Source: Acanthornis magna (lineage: Eukaryota; Chordata; Aves; Passeriformes; Acanthizidae). Taken from it: a stretch of 64,000 nucleotides of DNA. The DNA lies in the NCBI GenBank assembly GCA_036785705.1, contig JAWUZG010000016.1, forward strand, positions 930,001 to 994,000, written 5' to 3'. Both the position numbers and the translations under genes were made by a program. Numbering within the stretch: the stretch's first letter is position 1; each line of letters starts with the position of its first letter. Below, one piece after another: positions 1-29,200 of this stretch. The notes beneath the pieces are model-generated. The model was not told the DNA's origin. It did not search any database and was given only the letters and a program-made list of their open reading frames with translations.

Positions 1-16034
<16,034 letters not shown>

Positions 16035-16926
16035 TGTTTTGCCATTCAGAAACAAAACAGACTGCATTTTGGGGACCTTACTTCAATGGACACTAGAGAA
16101 CTTTCTATATTATCGAGTTACAAACTGTGTTTGTATTACGACTTAGATGAATTTGTAGGAAGCCTCACAGATTCTGTATTTAAAACAATTCTCGGATGCA
16201 TTTTTGAGAAGGAGAACAAATCCATTCTTTAAGTATTATGTCAAGGCTTTTATGCTGAATGACCATAGGTTTTTAAGATTATACACCAAAACTGTTTACT
16301 TTAGAAATAATTAAGGTATTCAACATGTCAGCAACTCTGACCAGAAAATCCCCTTATTTTATTTATTTCATACAGTTCATTATCTAAATACAGAATCTGC
16401 ACTCTGAACAATTAGATTTATATAGGAAGATATAAGACTTTAGTAGCTAGTGCAATAATATAAGCAACAAAGTGAACAAACTCTGGAGGGTTAAGGTTCA
16501 AACTCATTTTGGACAGCAGTGAAGTGTCATCCAACTCCAGAAAACCAACTATAGGAACAGCATTAATGGCCTCAGTGAGGTAAATCAAAAAGCAAAAGTT
16601 ATTTTTGTTATAACATCTGCTACAAGACATTACATATCAAACTGAATCCGGTGGGATTGCCACACCGTACAGATGAGTATTTCATTCTAGACAGTGCGTT
16701 TAATGATTCCATTTGCATAGAACTTAGGAATACTTCATAGGATTGGCTTCTCAGAACCTAGAAAACGCTTGATTTACCGATCTAATATGAAAGGCAACAA
16801 CACAAAATCACCCACTTCTACCACTGTACAGAAGTACCACACAGGTCTAAGTGAGAAATCATCCTCATGAGCAAGTCAGCCAGACACGAGTACATTTTGG
16901 CACTGAAGTAATGACTTGTTGCCGCA

Positions 16927-16937
16927 TTTTTTTTTAT

Positions 16938-16978
<41 letters not shown>
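16927..16978 (+). repeat. T-rich homopolymer tract in AKT1 3' UTR
   Basis: This is 52 bases of nearly pure T, interrupted only by one A and two C residues. In the mRNA it would be a long U-rich tract. Its exact length is probably variable and sequencing-sensitive. Confidence 0.9.
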
Positions 16979-16980
<2 letters not shown>

Positions 16981-17309
16981 GGAAAGATATATGAATATAT
17001 ATAAACACTTAATGAATTTTTGCATCATGCCAGATCATTTCTTCTTTCTTGAGTGTGCATTAAAGGTATCAACCAACAGTTCATGGTGCCTTCTCACTCT
17101 TGAAGATTCAGTTTAACAGTGTTTCCCATGTATAAAAAAACTAGGTTGAAACTTCATATGTGTTTGAATAATAATGGTGTTCAAAAAGTGAATTTTTTTT
17201 GTTTGTTTTTCATTTTTAATCTTAGTGGGAAATTCCCCACACCCTATTTTTGTTGTATCATGTTTCTTTGTAATTTTCATAAAAGCAGTCTTATTCTGTC
17301 TCTGCTGCG

Positions 17310-17315
17310 AATAAA
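17310..17315 (+). terminator. AKT1: Polyadenylation signal AATAAA (proximal)
   Basis: A canonical hexamer about 1.28 kb after the AKT1 stop, followed within 60 bases by T-rich sequence. It is a plausible proximal cleavage signal. Confidence 0.55.
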
Positions 17316-17579
17316 GTTATTCCATTGTAGGTTGCGTTCTTTAAATTGCGCTTTTTTTGTTTTTTTTCATTCTCTTGACTGTATAAAAAATTATGACATG
17401 TATTTCAGTTAAGTAGCATTTAATATTTTTATTTGGGAGTATGTTATGAAAACCCTCGCTTTCCTTCTCCATCAGAAACTGCTGTGCTTGCACAGAGAGC
17501 CCATCATCCTGAATTTTTTTAACAACATTCAGCTTCAGTATTTTTACTTATGATATGAAAGTTTCCCTCCAAATACTTA

Positions 17580-17585
17580 AATAAA
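17580..17585 (+). terminator. AKT1: Polyadenylation signal AATAAA (distal)
   Basis: A canonical hexamer followed by a T/G-rich stretch at about 17600-17640, the usual downstream element. It is the best candidate for the distal end of AKT1. Confidence 0.6.
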
Positions 17586-19886
17586 ATTGCTTTAACAAGT
17601 TAGGTTCTTATTTCTTGTGGTAGGAGCCTTCTGAATTTGTAGAGGTGCAACAACTGCTCCAGTTTCTCAGGTTTGATGTGCCTATCAGTGAGGGATTCAG
17701 GCTGTTCTGTTCCTCCTCAGTTGTTTCATCTTTGTGCTGATCATTATGCAGAGATAATTTCGGAAAACGCTTGTTCAGACAAATGCACCCTGTGCCAGAA
17801 ATAGTTTGTCTTGAGGTGAGTGAGGAGTGGCCTTGTTTTGCTTCCCTCCTGGTGCCAGCGACAGCCCTGATCTGCAAAGGTATTTCTGTTCCATCATTCG
17901 GGCCAGTGTGTGCTGTACAGTCTCTAACACTCCTGAGGCACTAACATTAATTACAGCTTGGAGGTGGTTGCAGAAGGATGGAATGTCCTTTTCAAACAAG
18001 AATACAAAGAACAAGATACGAACATCTGAGAACAACTGCACTGTGCTTCAGACTAAGCAACAGGAGTTGCAACTCTGGTAAGCCATTAAACATCCAACAC
18101 ATTTTTTCGTTCAAAGGATAAGCTGTAATTCCCAGTGCAATTTACTGCGTGTTTCATTCAAGGAGGGAAGGGGGAAGAAGAGATCTGTGTCTCTGTAGGG
18201 ACTGGTGCTGGACAGCCTGTCCCTTTTGGCAGGTCTGATCTAACTGCTCTCCTTCCTTTGCTTTCAAGTCTTCACCCGAGTCTCCAGCCAGCCCAGGGAC
18301 GGAGTCCAAGGAAACTCTTCTGCAAGTCTACAAGTCTTGACAAGTTCTGAACTAAAGCAACTTCGTGCACCCAAATATAGGCAACACGAGTGAGCAAAGG
18401 TTACCATAATCTGCCCCAGGAAAATCTGCTCTGTCAAATGCAGGAGCAGGCACAGATCAGGTTGTTTTGTTGAGGCTGATTATGTCTCAGAACAGTATTT
18501 TTCTGCCAGTTGTTGCTAATGGATTGTTTTAATTCCCTTACATAAAATGGAACTTTAAAAAAAAAAAAGCTGCCAAAAGTCTGTGAATCTTAGCAGCTGA
18601 GACCTATGAAGGCCATACCTGAATGCTGGGTCTTTGGACACTTTCCCTCATTTTGCCAGTGAATTGTTCAAAACACCTTATCTGTTGTCCATAATTGAAT
18701 GATTATGGCTGCTACAGCTGTCTATCTGCAAACATAAAATACGTTCTTTTCGTTTTTATTTAGCACAGAAAATCCTTTTGCAAAAACCTGTGACCTGAGT
18801 GTGATTCACCTCAGATTCTTTTTGTAACATATATGCAGAGACTGTTTAAATCTTGCATGTTTCTTTAGCTCTTTGATTTGAAACCTCAAAATTTTCTTAC
18901 AGTCTCTACAGCCAAAACCCCCTCATTCTTCCTTCTGGCATTGAAAAATGTCATCTTGCTCTGGTGTTGCACATTACAGCAAAGATGGTGCATTCCAGGT
19001 TCTGAACATTGGTATTACATCTATGTTACAGCCCAGGAACTGGGTTGTAAATTCAGACTGGGAGAAAAACGGGAAAAAACCCTTGGCAAGAGCACATGAG
19101 TAACTTGCAGTTCTCTGTGTGCCTCTGATTGCAGTCCAGAGATGAGGTTGGCTGGGCAGTGGTTGAAACAGACACACTGCTCTGAGTGCTGCTTGGGGTT
19201 AAAAGACATGGGCTGGAGCCAGGTAATTCTACAAATTCTATTTCCTATCCTCTGGTGTAACTAAAACATTCAGTACAATCCTATTAGGATATGACAGGCT
19301 GTTCTCCCTTTAAACTGGATGAAGATAACTGTGGTTTATAGCATTCCCAACTTCGCACAAACTGTGACCTCTCACCCCCCTCCCAGTAAAATAAGCTGCT
19401 TGTTCTTGATTTTACTTTCTGCAGCTTCACCCCTCTAGCAGGTGACCTCCACCTGCTCTCCAGGTCTCATAGAGGCCTCGAGTGTCTCAGCTGCTGTTTG
19501 AATTTTTTCCCAGCTTTCCACCTGAGAAATTATGATAGTTTTTTGAGGTTTAAGGGCAAAACTTGCCTTGATTGTTTGAATTGGATGGTCCTTGCTTTAA
19601 CCCGTAGCGAATTTTCTTTTCTTTTTGGATGGAGTCTGTGTATTGAAGTGCTCGGTAAAACAGCACTGTGTTTTCATCCTCCTGAGTGTTTGTGGGGCCT
19701 TTTCTATCTTTGTCAGAGAAAATACCCTCTGCTTCTGAGAGAGCCCATGCCAGACCAGATTTTTATCTCCGTAGCTGGCCGTAGGGTGGTGGTCTCAGAT
19801 CAGAGGTCACAACCCACAGTGGGAGTGCGAACTCCAAGGAGACAGAGTTGCAGAAGTGGAGCCCACACACAGAAAGTGCTTGTGTG

Positions 19887-19925
19887 AGTTGTACAGATCT
19901 TCTGCCTGAGAAGATCTGTACAATT
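19887..19925. repeat. Perfect 15-bp inverted repeat, 5-nt loop
   Basis: The left arm TTGTACAGATCTTCT (19889-19903) and right arm AGAAGATCTGTACAA (19909-19923) are exact reverse complements around the loop GCCTG. As RNA the stem would extend by one G:U and one A:U pair. It is not part of a recognised repeat. Confidence 0.95.
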
Positions 19926-21654
19926 ATAGTTTAGCAGGTCTGATTTATTTCACCGTATCTAGAAAAGCTTCAGAGGTAAAAACACAGTTCTAGAAACAGG
20001 CAAATGTAAAGGACCTTGTTTCTTCAGTGTTGCAAATGAGTGTTTGTCTTCCACTTTGAGCACAATTTTTTTTAATAACAGGGAGGTTAATTGCCACGAG
20101 GAGTAACAGGCAAGGAACACACAGTGCCTATAGCGAGCGGGAGCTTATTATCCCCCTGCAGCTGAGCGTGCAGACGTGTGCTCGCTGTCTGCTGCTGCAC
20201 ATGCTGCATTCTAATCAGGTGCTGACTGCTTGCTCTCTGTCCGAAATCATTTTAAACAAATGCAACTTGTTACAGTAGTTCCTGCTTGAAGCGTTTTGTA
20301 ATTTCTCTTAAGTGATGGTCACCGCCCTGGTTTTGTGAGCGCGGTGGGTTCTTTCTTGAGGACCAAATCAAGGAGTTCATGTGTAAAAACTCGACTTCCC
20401 TGTGTGGTTTTTCAGCCTGCACATAACTCAATTCTGTTCCCTTTTACTGAAGTGCTGCTTCACGTGGGATTTTTTGCCTGTAACTGGGGTTTTTTGGCTC
20501 CCCCCAAAGATGGGCTTCGTGTTAAATGTAGCCCTGGTTTCCACACTTTCTTGGTATCTTCTGTCAGGTTACTCTAACTGCTCATATGTTGCATTTCATC
20601 AGGGCTTTGAGTTTGTTTCAAGAAGATAAATGGCAATACAGCATTTGCTCTATTTTCAGCATTCTGAAGATCTCTCAAATTCTCCACGTACAATACATTC
20701 ACCCTGCAGAATATATAATTGTTTTTATGCAGGAGTGAAAATTCATCACAGACACGCAAACTCTACCCTAAATATTGTGATCTGTAGTTATTTGTAAACT
20801 CCCTGTATCTATTTGTGCTGCTGTGTCCTTACAGTACTGATCTGTTAGCCAGGAAGTTGTGTAGTACTGAGAAAATCTATATCAGAACAAAAAATAGTGA
20901 TTGTGATCTTCAGCAGAGTGCCCAAGTGCCACTGAAATTGGATTAACATGAGCATGAAATCCATTTTAAACATGCTGGTTTAGAGAAAGGCAAAATCATT
21001 AATACCATTCTTCCTTCATCTTATTAAAGTGCAGCAATGGAACAAATGGAACACCTTTGGGGATGTTTTGCTGACCATGGTTGGAGCAGGGGCATGGGGC
21101 TAGACCCTCTCCAGAAATCTGGGCAAACCTCAACTAATCTGTGAGTCTCTAATGATTTAGGTGCTGGTTTTGAGCACATATCTTTAGTGAAGGAGGGTCC
21201 TCATGGATATTTTTCTGTCTTCTCTGGTACATATTTATACTTCCAGCCTGACACAGCCTATCTGCTATTTTCATACAATCTCTGTGACTCCGCACCAGTC
21301 TTGCTTTTAGATCTTGAAGTAGTACAAATCCTGCATTTTTGTCATTTTCTTTGATATCACTGGTCCTGGTCATCCCAAGTTTGCTGCACTTCCTGTTTTA
21401 AGCAAAGTGTGTATCTTTTTAAAATACATCCACATTTTATTTCATTATAGTTTTATAAGTCATTTTCTCAGGATTACAAAGAATACATTGTATTCCAATA
21501 TATTGTCACTTTTCGACAGGAGGGTGCCAGTGCATTCCTCAAAAGTGGAACACCAGCACTTCCTTTGCTCTGCTTGAGATGGGTGCAGGCAGGCTCAATA
21601 CTCTTCCTTGTGTCCTGACAAGGGGAGAAAACTCTGATTTACCCTTTTAGGAGA

Positions 21655-21875
21655 AGGGTGATGTCCCAGGGGGTGGTTGGGCACTGGAACAGCTCCCCAG
21701 GGCAGTGGTCACAGCCTGCCAGAGCTCAAGAAGTGTTTGGACAATGCTTTCTGGCACAGGGTGTGACTCTTGGAGATGGTGCTGTGCAGGGTCAGGAGCT
21801 GGACTCGATGATCCTTGTGGGTCCCTTCCAACTCAGCTGATTCTGTGATTCTGTGATCCTGTGATCCTGCCCTGC
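21655..21875 (+). mobile_element. CR1 LINE 3' end, + orientation
   Basis: The 3' terminal segment of a CR1 retroposon carries the characteristic stretches GCTCCCCAGGGCAGTGGTCA and CTCGATGATCCTTGTGGGTC. It ends in ATTCTGTG/ATCCTGTG octamer repeats. It is 5'-truncated and has no coding capacity. CR1 is the dominant avian LINE, which supports the bird assignment. Confidence 0.9.
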
Positions 21876-24800
21876 ATTCGGACTCGCTGCGCTTTAGAGG
21901 CTCCTTACCCTGAAATTGGCTTTTTATTTTAATTCAGTGAGGTGCAGATCTGACTTTGGAGAACAATTCCAACACCTTCTCCCACACACTGGAGAAGGAG
22001 GGCTGGAGATGATGCAGCATTTGAGGGAATTTTTTTAAAAATAGCTAATGAACTTCTCTCACATATTTGAAAAATTGCTCCAGTGCCTTAAGGCTTTATG
22101 GACATGCAGAAATATCAGAACGTAAGTCCTTCAATAAATTTCAAGAACAAAAAATTGAGTGATATTATTAAGGTGGTTGCAGCACACAGTAAGTTTTCCA
22201 TGTGGTATTTTTCGCTGCTGTGATTGTTCCTTATTCTGATATTATTGGGAGGAATGAAACTAAACAGGAAGACAGGAATACCTGGTGACAATCCAGTAAT
22301 GAGTGTAAAATGAAACTGAGTAAAAGCAGAAAGAACAAAGTCTCTTGGAGCAACTGCAGACTGGAAAGTTGCAGAGGAAGGGAAGTGGAAGGAAGCAGAA
22401 CAAAATGTACTTATTTACGCAGGTGAGGTCATAAATTTAATGTGTAACTAAGATAAAGGGATTAAACTTAGTATCACCCTTTACTTGATTGTAAACTTAA
22501 AATCAGGTTACCTTTCCAAAGTTTTAATTTCTGTGGTGACTTGCTCAACACAAAGGAAGTGGAGATCAAAGGTGGCTGCTTGGTATTTAAAATGATCTTT
22601 TTTTTTTTTATTCCAGTAAGCAGCAAACTGAGTTGTAATGAGGGTGATGCTTCCTGGATTGCCCGGTGGTTTTTGAAGTAACTTTGAGAAACCTGTCACA
22701 CCTGTGCCCTGTTTGAGGTAGGAGAGGCATCCCAGCAATGCAGGAAAGCACCGAGTTTGGCTGGTGGTCGCTCAGTGTGTGAGTGGCACGAGCTTGTCTG
22801 GGGTTCCCCTGTGCAGAACAGTGGTGTCAAAATTCTTTCGGATCACTGATAGTAACTCAGGTTTCATCAGCAATCTCTCAATAATAAGAAAACACACGTG
22901 CATGTTACAAGAAAGAAAAAGTCAACAAGGACACCTGAAACAGGAAGAAAACCCTGGATATAAATCCATCCATTTTCCTAAGGGGTTCAGCTGAAATTTT
23001 GTCAGTGCTGAGCTGCACACGTCTGAGCAGCACCAGATCCGGGCACGCAGGCTGGTGGAGCCCCGAGCACCCGAGGGCTGCTGCTCAGGAAGGCTGGAGC
23101 AGCACAAAGAAGCTTCCAACTCCCCATCTGGAAAAAGCCCCCACAGGAGCACAGGCAATGGCAATGCCATCTGTCTTCTGCTGAGCAGATCTCCTCTCCT
23201 GGGAGCAGGAAAAAGCTGGCACATGGAGGTGGGCTTTCAGTTCCCTGCTGCACGGAGGTTGGATGCAGATTGCTGGGTGGTACCTGTAGAGACCAGCCTG
23301 CACTACTGAGTCCCTTTTCCCTTTTTTCAGTCTGTTTTTTCAGAATTCCAGTTCTCTTTATTTGCCTTTTGCCTTATGACATCATCCTCCTGTCTCTTCC
23401 CAGCAGACAAGAAACAATGGATTCCTTCCTCTTCTCCCTCCCTTTTATTCTTTTTTTGTGCCTTACCCTGTTTCTCATCTTCTGCAGTCCCTTTTAGAGG
23501 ATGTGCTATCAACTGACAGAACATCTTTTTAAATAATTATTTTCCTCATGCTGGCTGCTCCTTGGGTCACTGTGAAGACTTCATGTGACCCAAATCCATA
23601 GGAACACTCAGACTGCCTGTACAGACTCATGTCCTCAAGTTTCATGTAGGCCATTGATTGATGAGTTTTGGCATGGAATACTGGCCTAAACAAAGAAGAG
23701 AGCAAGTCTCCTATTGAGTTTTAATGTGATTTCCTATTCCTATCGATATTTTTGATAGCAATTCTGCTGCAGGTAAGAGGGGGAGTTAAGTGCCCAGTGC
23801 CTTTTGTCACACACTCCTGCTCCTTTAGTAGAGTTAGAAGGAATTGATTGCTTTAAAAAAAAAACCTTGTTACCCCTTACAGTCTGGCATCCATTTCTGT
23901 TACAGGACATACCTAAATTTGTGTGGATTTCCAGCTAATAAATGTAAAAAACTTGGGGAAAACAAAACAGAAAGTTTGTCTGCCCTTTGTCTCCCTTCGC
24001 TTTGCTTTGTGGTTTGAACTATCAAGTTTAACCTATCTAGAGTTCTCTATAAATGTAGAGTTAAGTACCTGATATGACACTAAATGAAAATTGCTGATGG
24101 AAAATATTTACATCTTCTCTTTAAAACTCCTACAAACACTCAAGAACGCTTTAAAATGTGGGAAACTAAAACCAACCTACTTCAGCATCCTCGAGTTTGT
24201 GGCCTCAGTCTGCAGCCTGTACATCCTGAGACCAATTTATCACTTTTCTACTGATGTGAAAGGCTTGCAGTCCAACCCAACAATATTGATAAAGCTCTTG
24301 GAATTCAAGACTTAACCATGTCTTTTCCCATCCTACTGCAGAACCACAGAAAGCTACCCTTCTCTGGCACCCAGCCTACATTATCCCCTGGGTACCCACT
24401 GATCTCATTTTCTAAGAGAAACTGAGGGGGAACTCCTGCCAGGCAGCTCTGTGGAAGTTGCCCAAGAAGTTTTAACACCCTATTCCTGGATGATACTGTC
24501 CCATCCTATAGTTACCCTGCTTGGCTCCAGCTAGTCTGCAGATGCAGGTTCAAAATAAAATCAACCTCCATTCTGCTCCCTCCCCCCTTATTTGGGCAGC
24601 TAAGTGAAATCCAAACATATGGACTCCATAAATTCTTTGTAAATGGCCTCGTGTTAAACACTCAGCCAAAGCAATGGTTATCATTAAACAAATAATGACA
24701 CCACTAGAGCATAACACAAATTACACACAGGGGCAGATCCTCAGCTGTGCAGCCCAGTTTGCCCAGTGACACCAGGCTGATTGACACTGGTCCCTTGGGC

Positions 24801-24919
24801 TCGGTGTTGGTGCAGTCAGCTGCCTGCTATGAAACCAGCCAGGAATCCACACAAACCTCCTGCAAAGCTTTTAGAGGTGCCCTTGCAGTGCCAAACTCTG
24901 AATGAAAGGATGTTGTGCA

Positions 24920-25105
24920 GTGTTTCACTGGGACAGGCTGCCCAGGGAATGGTGGAGTCACTCACCATCCCTGGGAGTGTTTAAAAGCTGTGTAGATGAG
25001 AAACTTGGGGACAGGGTTTGGTCCCCAAGTGCCTCATTGGGTTAATGGTTGGATTTGGGGATCTTAGAGGTTTTTTACAGCCTCAATGATTCTATGGTTC
25101 TGTGA
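24920..25105 (+). mobile_element. CR1 LINE 3' end, older subfamily, + orientation
   Basis: This is a diverged CR1 tail. It has the GGCTGCCCAGGGAATGGTGG and CACCATCCCTGGGAGTGTTT segments and ends near ATGATTCTATGGTTCTGTGA. Its sequence differs from the copy at 21655, suggesting a different and more decayed subfamily. The left boundary is approximate. Confidence 0.8.
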
Positions 25106-26218
25106 CAGCAAATTTTCTATAAACACAGATTATGATCAAGAATGCATCCACAGCTAAGCAAACCAGAGTAAAACAACTGAAATAAAATACTGCTGGAGAC
25201 AGGTTTAAATATAGACTGACTTGAAAGCACGTGAAGAGCTGTTCTACTGCTGGGGCAAACTGTCTCTCAGTAATATGAAATGCCACAGGGAATGTGTCAG
25301 AATAGTTTGCTACAACAAATAAACACACACACACTCCAGCCCACTGAATTTTTTCAGTAATTGTAAACTCTTACATGCAATCTAGGTAATCCCAAAACTT
25401 TCTGAACAGTAATGAAACTGTGGAGCATGTTACATTAAAATATGTATCAAAATAATAATCTTAAATTTATGTCACACCTTCCAAGGAGCTCAGTTCATCA
25501 CACTTTTACTTGTGTGGCATCTGACCAGATTGTCAAAACCCATTCTTACAGGGTGCTGCAGGGTACTATAACTTAAGTGATTCATGCATGCAGCTGTTGG
25601 AACTGCTTGTTGGGTTGTGAAAAAGCTCGTGGTGCCAAGTGCTGATCTAGGAGAACTCAGATCTCCATCAGCCGCCTTGGCTCCGAGTTGTTACTGAACA
25701 ACAGATGGTAGCAGGAGTTAAGCAAACTAAGAAAATATTCTGAGTTAAAGGCCTCACAAGAACTGAGAAACTCACAACTCTTGAGAAAATACAGAGAACA
25801 AGTGTTGAGGTTTGAACTAGTTTTCATGTCCAAGTGATGTATGCCACTAAACTTCAAAGGGTACTCTCATTTCTAGCAGCACTCGTTATGATGGAAATTT
25901 TCATTTAACTTGGGCAGAAGAGATCACGTGTGGAATTAATATCACAGACATTCCAGCTACAGCTCGGAGCCAACTCCTGCATATTAAGCTGTACTTTCCA
26001 CACCTTGCACTAAGGAATAGATGAAAGAATCCCAAATCATGTTGTTTTGCAGTAGATTACAAGTAGCAGGAGCAGCAATGAAGGGACCACATCACGAGCA
26101 TTGACGATTTCCTCAGCAGAACAAGGACAGAACTGCGCTTCACAAATGGGAAACTTGTTAGTGCTAAGGGGAACAGAAGTGCACAGGCTCTCACTGTGTC
26201 CTTAGCAGCAGCATCAGC

Positions 26219-26249
26219 ACATCTTGCACTGACAGTCAGTGCAAGATGT
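26219..26249. repeat. 31-bp near-perfect palindrome (15-bp arms, 1-nt spacer)
   Basis: The arms ACATCTTGCACTGAC (26219-26233) and GTCAGTGCAAGATGT (26235-26249) are exact reverse complements separated by one A. No known element explains it. Confidence 0.95.
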
Positions 26250-29200
26250 AAGAAAAACTGTTCTAGCAATGATCCCAAAAACAACAGGAGGGTGTAGGAG
26301 AGTGCACGGAGTAAACAGAGAGTGAAGTTTCATACAAGTGAAGAAGGAAAGTCCCTCTACCTTGATGTACAATAACTTCCAGTTCTTGGTCTCACCAAGA
26401 CAGCACACTCCAGTATCAGATAGGTGAGGGAGGAACAAAAGGTATTTTCAGGACTTTCAGAAGCTTGTGTTCAGCAGTGCTGATCCAAAGTCACAGGAAT
26501 AAAGCAATTTTCTGTAATACTTCTTTACTCCATGCCCTGACTGAGTAAGAAAGCTCCTGCATTCCTGTGACTCATCTAAATACACAAATTTCTTCAAACC
26601 AGCTCTGTAAGCAGCAGTACAGGCGACTACACCCAACTGAGACCAAGTTCTCTCATTTTCAGAGAAGTGAGGACTTCCAGAACAACCTGGAGTTAAACCA
26701 CTCAACAGAAGAGGAAACAATTTATGAAGGAAGTATTCAAGCTGGCTTTCTTTTTTTAACATTTTTGGGAGGAGACCATGAAAATCTGCACATTGACTGC
26801 ATATTTCCAACCTTACATTTTACCATACTTTAACTCCTTATACTGGTCATCCAAACTGAGCAGAGTCCCAGGTTTCTAAGCTTGTTTTTACTGCATTTAA
26901 AAATACTTTAAAATCTATTTTGGGGCAGTAAATAATCTTTCTGTCATGGAAAGAGAAATCAGAACAATCAGATTACTCATTTGGGGAGGTATTACTCAGT
27001 GCAAGAAAGTGTGGGAGAACCAAGTTTCAAAAGCAAAACTCACTGGGACGAGACACATAAAAGTGCATTAAATTCTGTATGTAAACTACTTGGTTGAAAA
27101 TTGAATCATTTCTTTAGGCTCAGGAATCAATATTCTGCAAAGTGCTGCACTCTACAGCACATCCCACCAAAACACCTCAGGGTATGAGTAAGTTTCATCA
27201 TATCAGTAGTTCTAGCAGAGTAAACAGGATGTAAGAGTGGACATACTTAGACCACACAGCCTTGCACCACTTCCCCATTCTGACAGCAGCAATCAATGCT
27301 CAGGAGAGCAGAAGAAGGCAGCAGGTCTCAGAGTGCTGAAAAGTTTCAACAGAACTGTAAACTCCTAAGTGTATCCAAAAGCACCACACCTGAATGCGCA
27401 GCCTTGCAGTCCTCAAAAAATCATGAAATACTTGTGCTTTTGGTAGACTCTGAAGTGCAGAGGTGTGCCCCATGTGTGACCTGGAAGTCACCAGGCTTTT
27501 TATTCCCTTCTTTGTTTCTCTGCACTGCAGGGTCTCCAGGGCCACTAAAGCCTCATGCCCAGCAGTAACAGCTCTGGATCTGTGGCCATATTTTATGAAA
27601 GGTACAGAGTATTCGGGATTAAAAAAAAAAAAAAATCTGTTTTGAGAACATTTGGTTTTGACCTACAGATTGATGAGGGGGATACTTTAAAACACACTTC
27701 CTCCCTAAACTTGCAGTCCAATTATTACAGTATCAATTGAGCTGCGAGGACTTGAGCAAAAACCCAAGAACTTGGGTAACAATAGACACAAACCCAACAT
27801 TGCGCTGCCACCCTGTGGCTTGGAGCTGAAACTTCTGCTGCGAAGGTTGGAGGAGGGATTTTGTTTTATCTTAAGCCTCTAATCAGATTAAAGAGCACTT
27901 CTGCACAAGGAGCCGCTGGCAGCTGTTGGAATTCAGGGCGAGTTTAAGAGAAATTGTACAGAACAGATCAGGAGAGTACCTGGTGAGCATGTGGGCTCTG
28001 ACATGGCTGTGCACACCTGCCCTCAAACCTACAACTGTGTCTTTGTCAGGGCAAGGAGAAACAGAAAAACATCTGTACCTTAGAAAACAAATGAGAAAGG
28101 GAGAATGATTTAAACTATTATACTTGAGTAAAACAACGTAAGAAAATACAATTAAATAAATCCTAAAATTTAAAGTAAATCCTATAACCACAAAATGTTC
28201 AGGAAATAATAAGCTCTGCAAGAGATAAGCAACTTAACATCTATCACAGGGTTTTAATGCAAATCACAACCATGAGAACTAAAAACTTGTAATAAAAGTG
28301 TAAGAGAATAATTTGATTCCAGCTGAGGATTTTCCCAGAGGAAGAAAACAAGATAACAAAAGCCCAGAGTACACACCACCAGCAAATATTAAAGCTTGTA
28401 TTACAATTGTAGCAGTTCAAAATGCAATCAACCATAAAAAGTATGGTCTTTCAATATCTGTTGAAATAAAATATCTATAAGAAAAAGAATTATATATATG
28501 TGTGTGTGATAGCCATTAAAATATACAACAGTGTGTGATCACTTTTACCCTATTGCAATTTTAATAATGTAAAAGAGAAAGTAATTTAGAATAATTTTCT
28601 TCCAATTTTCTATCCACAAAACATATTTGTCTTTAAATTACATTCCTCCTGTTCATTTTTTAAACAAAGATTTTCTGAAGCCTCTTGGTTACTCTTAATA
28701 GGTTTACTAATTTGCCTCACTAAAACAAAGTTCGAAGCTTTGCTACATTCCCCTTTTTGGTAATGAAAAGCCCTAAAGAGAGCAGAGGAGATAGCAGAGA
28801 CCATGTAACTCAGCATGGGGGTACACATGGTCTTTCTCAGCCTTACCCATCCTCATTTAAAAGCCTGCTGGGAGAAGGATGCTCTCCAGGAAGAGCCTCC
28901 CAACATCCCTCTCATTCTCCAAGCTGCCACACCTGAGGTTGTGCTGCAGGGTTTGGCTCTGGAGCCCTTGCTCTGCTGCGGCAGTTTTGCTCTGCACAGG
29001 TCTGAGTGCTGCTGGTGGGTGGGTTGAGGTTTTCCTCCCTCTGCTTGGACAGCCCCACATGTTCCTGCGGGAGCCCAGGATCTAAGCTTAGTGCTACAAT
29101 CAATGGCAAACCACTGCAAGGAACAGAGGACAAAGCTTGACAGGCACAGAATGAACTGTGGGGACATTCTGTCACACTCTATACCAACTGGAGTTTCTCC

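Larger units (their letters stand above)
16035..17605 (+). other. AKT1: AKT1 3' UTR (probable extent)
   Basis: This AT-rich stretch follows the AKT1 stop and contains no conserved reading frame. A long T-rich tract lies at 16927-16978. Two canonical AATAAA signals, at 17310-17315 and 17580-17585, suggest tandem polyadenylation sites giving UTRs of about 1.3 and 1.6 kb. The end is inferred from the second signal plus roughly 20 bases. Confidence 0.65.

Noticed and set aside
16927..16978. Poly-T read as the poly-A tail of an antisense retrocopy
   Set aside because: The adjacent sequence is not an intronless gene copy and no target-site duplication was noticed; CR1 elements do not use poly-A tails.
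19498..19887. 129-codon open frame on + strand next to the palindrome
   Set aside because: It has no homology I recognise, no flanking splice or promoter signal, and composition like the surrounding intergenic DNA.
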